Below, in pieces: positions 62,179 to 64,000 of a stretch of 64,000 nt of DNA (the stretch's first letter is position 1; every line of letters begins with the position of its first letter). A model generated the notes under the pieces. That model had not been told where the DNA came from. It was given only the letters and a program-made list of their open reading frames with translations, and ran no database searches. Source of the DNA: Dokdonella_A ginsengisoli (GTDB lineage Bacteria; Pseudomonadota; Gammaproteobacteria; Xanthomonadales; Rhodanobacteraceae); contig NZ_JBHSHD010000015.1 of assembly GCF_042652785.1 (NCBI RefSeq), forward strand, positions 1 through 64,000, written 5' to 3'. The translations under genes were made by a program, and so were the position numbers.

Positions 62179-64000
62179 TCAGGCGGCGGTCAGCTGCCCC
62201 AACGGCACCAGCTTCACGTCCGGCACCAGCTCCTGGTACGACAGTACCGGCAGCGCCGGGAACTCGATCTCGGTGAGCTTGCGCAGATGACGGCGCACGT
62301 CCATCGAGCACAGCAATACGATGTTTCCCTCGGCACTGGCCCGCACCCGCGAGTGGACCTGCTGCAGCAGGCTCTCGGCCAGCTGCGGCTCCACCGCCAG
62401 CTGGGCGCTGCCGCCGCTGACGTGCACGGACCGGCGCAGCCTGTCTTCCAGCTCCGGATGGGCGACCATCACGTGCAGGGTGCGGCTCGCGCCGGCGTAG
62501 CGGTCGCTGATGTGCCGGCGCAGCGCGACGCGGACGTATTCGGCGACCAGCACGATGTCCTTCTCGCGACTGGCGGCGTCGGTGACCGCCTCGAACACGT
62601 CGCGCAGGTGACGCACGGGAATGCGCTCCTCGACCAGGCGCTTGAGGATGTCGGCCACGCGCTGCGGCGAGACCACGCGCAGCATTTCACGCACCAGATC
62701 CGGATAGTCGCGGCTGAGGCCGTTGAACAGGTTCGAGGTTTCCTGGATGCCGACGAACAGGTTCAGGTGCTGCTCGAAGGCGTCGCGCAGATGGCGGCGC
62801 AGTACCTCGAGCGCGCCGATCGCCCCTTCGCCCGACGCCCCTTCGGCCGTCTCGCGCCATTCGCCCGGGAACGCCGGCAGGTAGACCTGCGCTTCGAGAT
62901 CGCCGCCGGCCGGTGCCGGCAGGGCCGCGCGGCTGCCGACGCGCGGCGCCGGCAGGAAACGCGCGCCCGGATGCAGACGCCCATTGCCGACGCGTACGCC
63001 ATGGACGAACACCCGATAGGCATTCGCCGGCAGGTTCTGCCCGGCGCGCAGCGCGGGCGCCGGCATCGGCACGCCGTATTCCTCGCGCAGCGTGCCGACC
63101 GTCTCGCGCAGCACGTTGCGCACGTTGGCCGGACCGAGCTGCTGCAGGGTCTGCATATCCATTTCGAGCAGCAGCGCGGGCGGCGCCGACAGTTCGTCGC
63201 TGGCGACGACGTCCAGCGGCAGCAGTTCCTTGCTGTCGGAGACCCGGAACAGCTTGCGCAGGAAGCCGACGCTGTGACGGAAACGCCACGCGCCGATGCC
63301 GACGAAGACGATGCCGAGCAGCAGGAAGACGAAAACCGGGAAACCCGGCACGCTCATGAGCAGGAGTGCGATCAAACCTGTGACGAGGATCACGCGCGGC
63401 TCGTTGGAGATCTGTCCCGCGATCGCCGCGCCCAGATGCTTGTCCTCGCCGTCGCTCGCCGTGCGCGTCACGATCAGGCCGGCCGACATCGACGCCAGCA
63501 GTGCCGGAATCTGCGAAACCAAGCCGTCGCCGATGGTCAGGATGCTGTAGGTGTGAACCGCGTCACCGAGACTCATACCGTGCTGCAGCATGCCGACCGC
63601 GAGGCCGCCGAGCAGGTTGATGATGATGATGACGATGCCGGCGATCGCGTCGCCCTTCACGAACTTCATGGCGCCGTCGAGGCTGCCGTGCAGCTGGCTT
63701 TCCACTTCGAGCAGACGGCGTTTGCGCTTGGCTTCGTCCTTGTCGAGGATGCCCGAGCGCAGATCCGAGTCGATGGACAGCTGCTTGCCCGGCATCGCGT
63801 CGAGCGAGAAGCGGGCGGCGACCTCGGCCACGCGCTCCGCGCCCTTGGCCACCACGATGAACTGCACGACGGTGATGATCAGGAAGATCACCAGGCCGAT
63901 CACGAGGTTGCCGGACACGACGAAGTTGCCGAACGTGTCGATGATGTGGCCGGCGTCGGCGCGCTGCAGGATCGAGCGCGTGATCGCGATCGACAGCGCG
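62179..64000 (-). CDS. sctV: Type III secretion export gate protein SctV (5' end beyond window)
   Basis: The last 607 residues of an FHIPEP-family protein; the start lies beyond 64000. Visible: transmembrane helices in ITVVQFIVVAKGAERVAEVA and AIAGIVIIIINLLGGLAVGM, the conserved loop FSLDAMPGKQLSIDSDLRSG (FHIPEP motif region), VSQIPALLASMSAGLIVTRT, then the soluble C-terminal domain (about the last 330 residues) that forms the nonameric ring. LPVLSYQELVPDVKLVPLGQ is the usual C-terminal end. It uses the proton gradient to drive export. Codes for the right edge of the window; sctU/R/S/T probably lie further upstream. Confidence 0.96.
   Translation of the reverse strand, partial: ALSIAITRSILQRADAGHIIDTFGNFVVSGNLVIGLVIFLIITVVQFIVVAKGAERVAEVAARFSLDAMPGKQLSIDSDLRSGILDKDEAKRKRRLLEVESQLHGSLDGAMKFVKGDAIAGIVIIIINLLGGLAVGMLQHGMSLGDAVHTYSILTIGDGLVSQIPALLASMSAGLIVTRTASDGEDKHLGAAIAGQISNEPRVILVTGLIALLLMSVPGFPVFVFLLLGIVFVGIGAWRFRHSVGFLRKLFRVSDSKELLPLDVVASDELSAPPALLLEMDMQTLQQLGPANVRNVLRETVGTLREEYGVPMPAPALRAGQNLPANAYRVFVHGVRVGNGRLHPGARFLPAPRVGSRAALPAPAGGDLEAQVYLPAFPGEWRETAEGASGEGAIGALEVLRRHLRDAFEQHLNLFVGIQETSNLFNGLSRDYPDLVREMLRVVSPQRVADILKRLVEERIPVRHLRDVFEAVTDAASREKDIVLVAEYVRVALRRHISDRYAGASRTLHVMVAHPELEDRLRRSVHVSGGSAQLAVEPQLAESLLQQVHSRVRASAEGNIVLLCSMDVRRHLRKLTEIEFPALPVLSYQELVPDVKLVPLGQLTAA

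Overview
The window is 64 kb of very GC-rich DNA from a gammaproteobacterium, most likely a member of the Lysobacterales (Xanthomonadales), perhaps near Rhodanobacteraceae. The clues are the TonB-type protein at the left edge, the glcDEF and gcv gene types, a MetJ-type repressor, GTCATTCCCGCG-type REP elements and 7-bp intergenic repeat arrays. This placement rests on recognition, not on a database search. No rRNA, tRNA or CRISPR array was seen.

Left part (1-27 kb), mostly housekeeping. In order: a partial TonB-like gene; a DUF883/holin/YqjK-like membrane trio; a MetJ-type repressor fused to a histone H1-like Lys/Ala tail, with tandem met boxes upstream; gcvT and gcvH of the glycine cleavage system; a secreted FG-GAP propeller protein; an SPFH/NfeD/YcxB-like membrane group; glycolate oxidase glcDEF. 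Next is a minus-strand cluster of adaptor, ABC ATPase, two permeases, sigma-54 response regulator and histidine kinase. It starts at a consensus sigma-54 promoter with a palindromic upstream site. Its intergenic gaps carry facing arrays of 7-bp repeats that run into the ends of coding regions. An ECF sigma / membrane protein / PDZ operon, an ABC-F ATPase, a DMT exporter with a divergent LysR regulator, and dusA follow.

Middle part (28-44 kb), accessory. A decayed tyrosine-integrase start lies against the 5' end of dusA, a known island insertion site. It is followed by a hipBA toxin-antitoxin pair with three identical-format operators spaced exactly 50 bp apart. Two divergent AraC/SDR pairs bracket a more A/T-rich patch with an HNH-like zinc protein and a HEPN-motif protein (candidate phage defence). 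The second AraC/SDR pair sits between a full-length gene and a duplicated fragment of that gene's 3' end. That gene encodes one polypeptide with muramidase, papain-like protease and alpha/beta-hydrolase parts, and is the most unusual protein here.

Right part (42-64 kb). An acetyl-CoA hydrolase/transferase family gene, four 117-bp tandem REP units, a DUF155 membrane protein, an M13 metallopeptidase, an acetoacetate-decarboxylase family protein and a Pit phosphate transporter. The window ends inside a type III secretion cluster on the minus strand: sctV, sctC, sctD, a small needle/filament candidate, sctI, sctJ, sctK, sctL, sctN, sctO, sctP. It is followed by a DUF1521 protein, the self-cleaving domain of the rhizobial effector NopE, so an effector gene appears to sit at the end of the secretion locus. 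sctQ, R, S, T and U are not in the window and must lie elsewhere.
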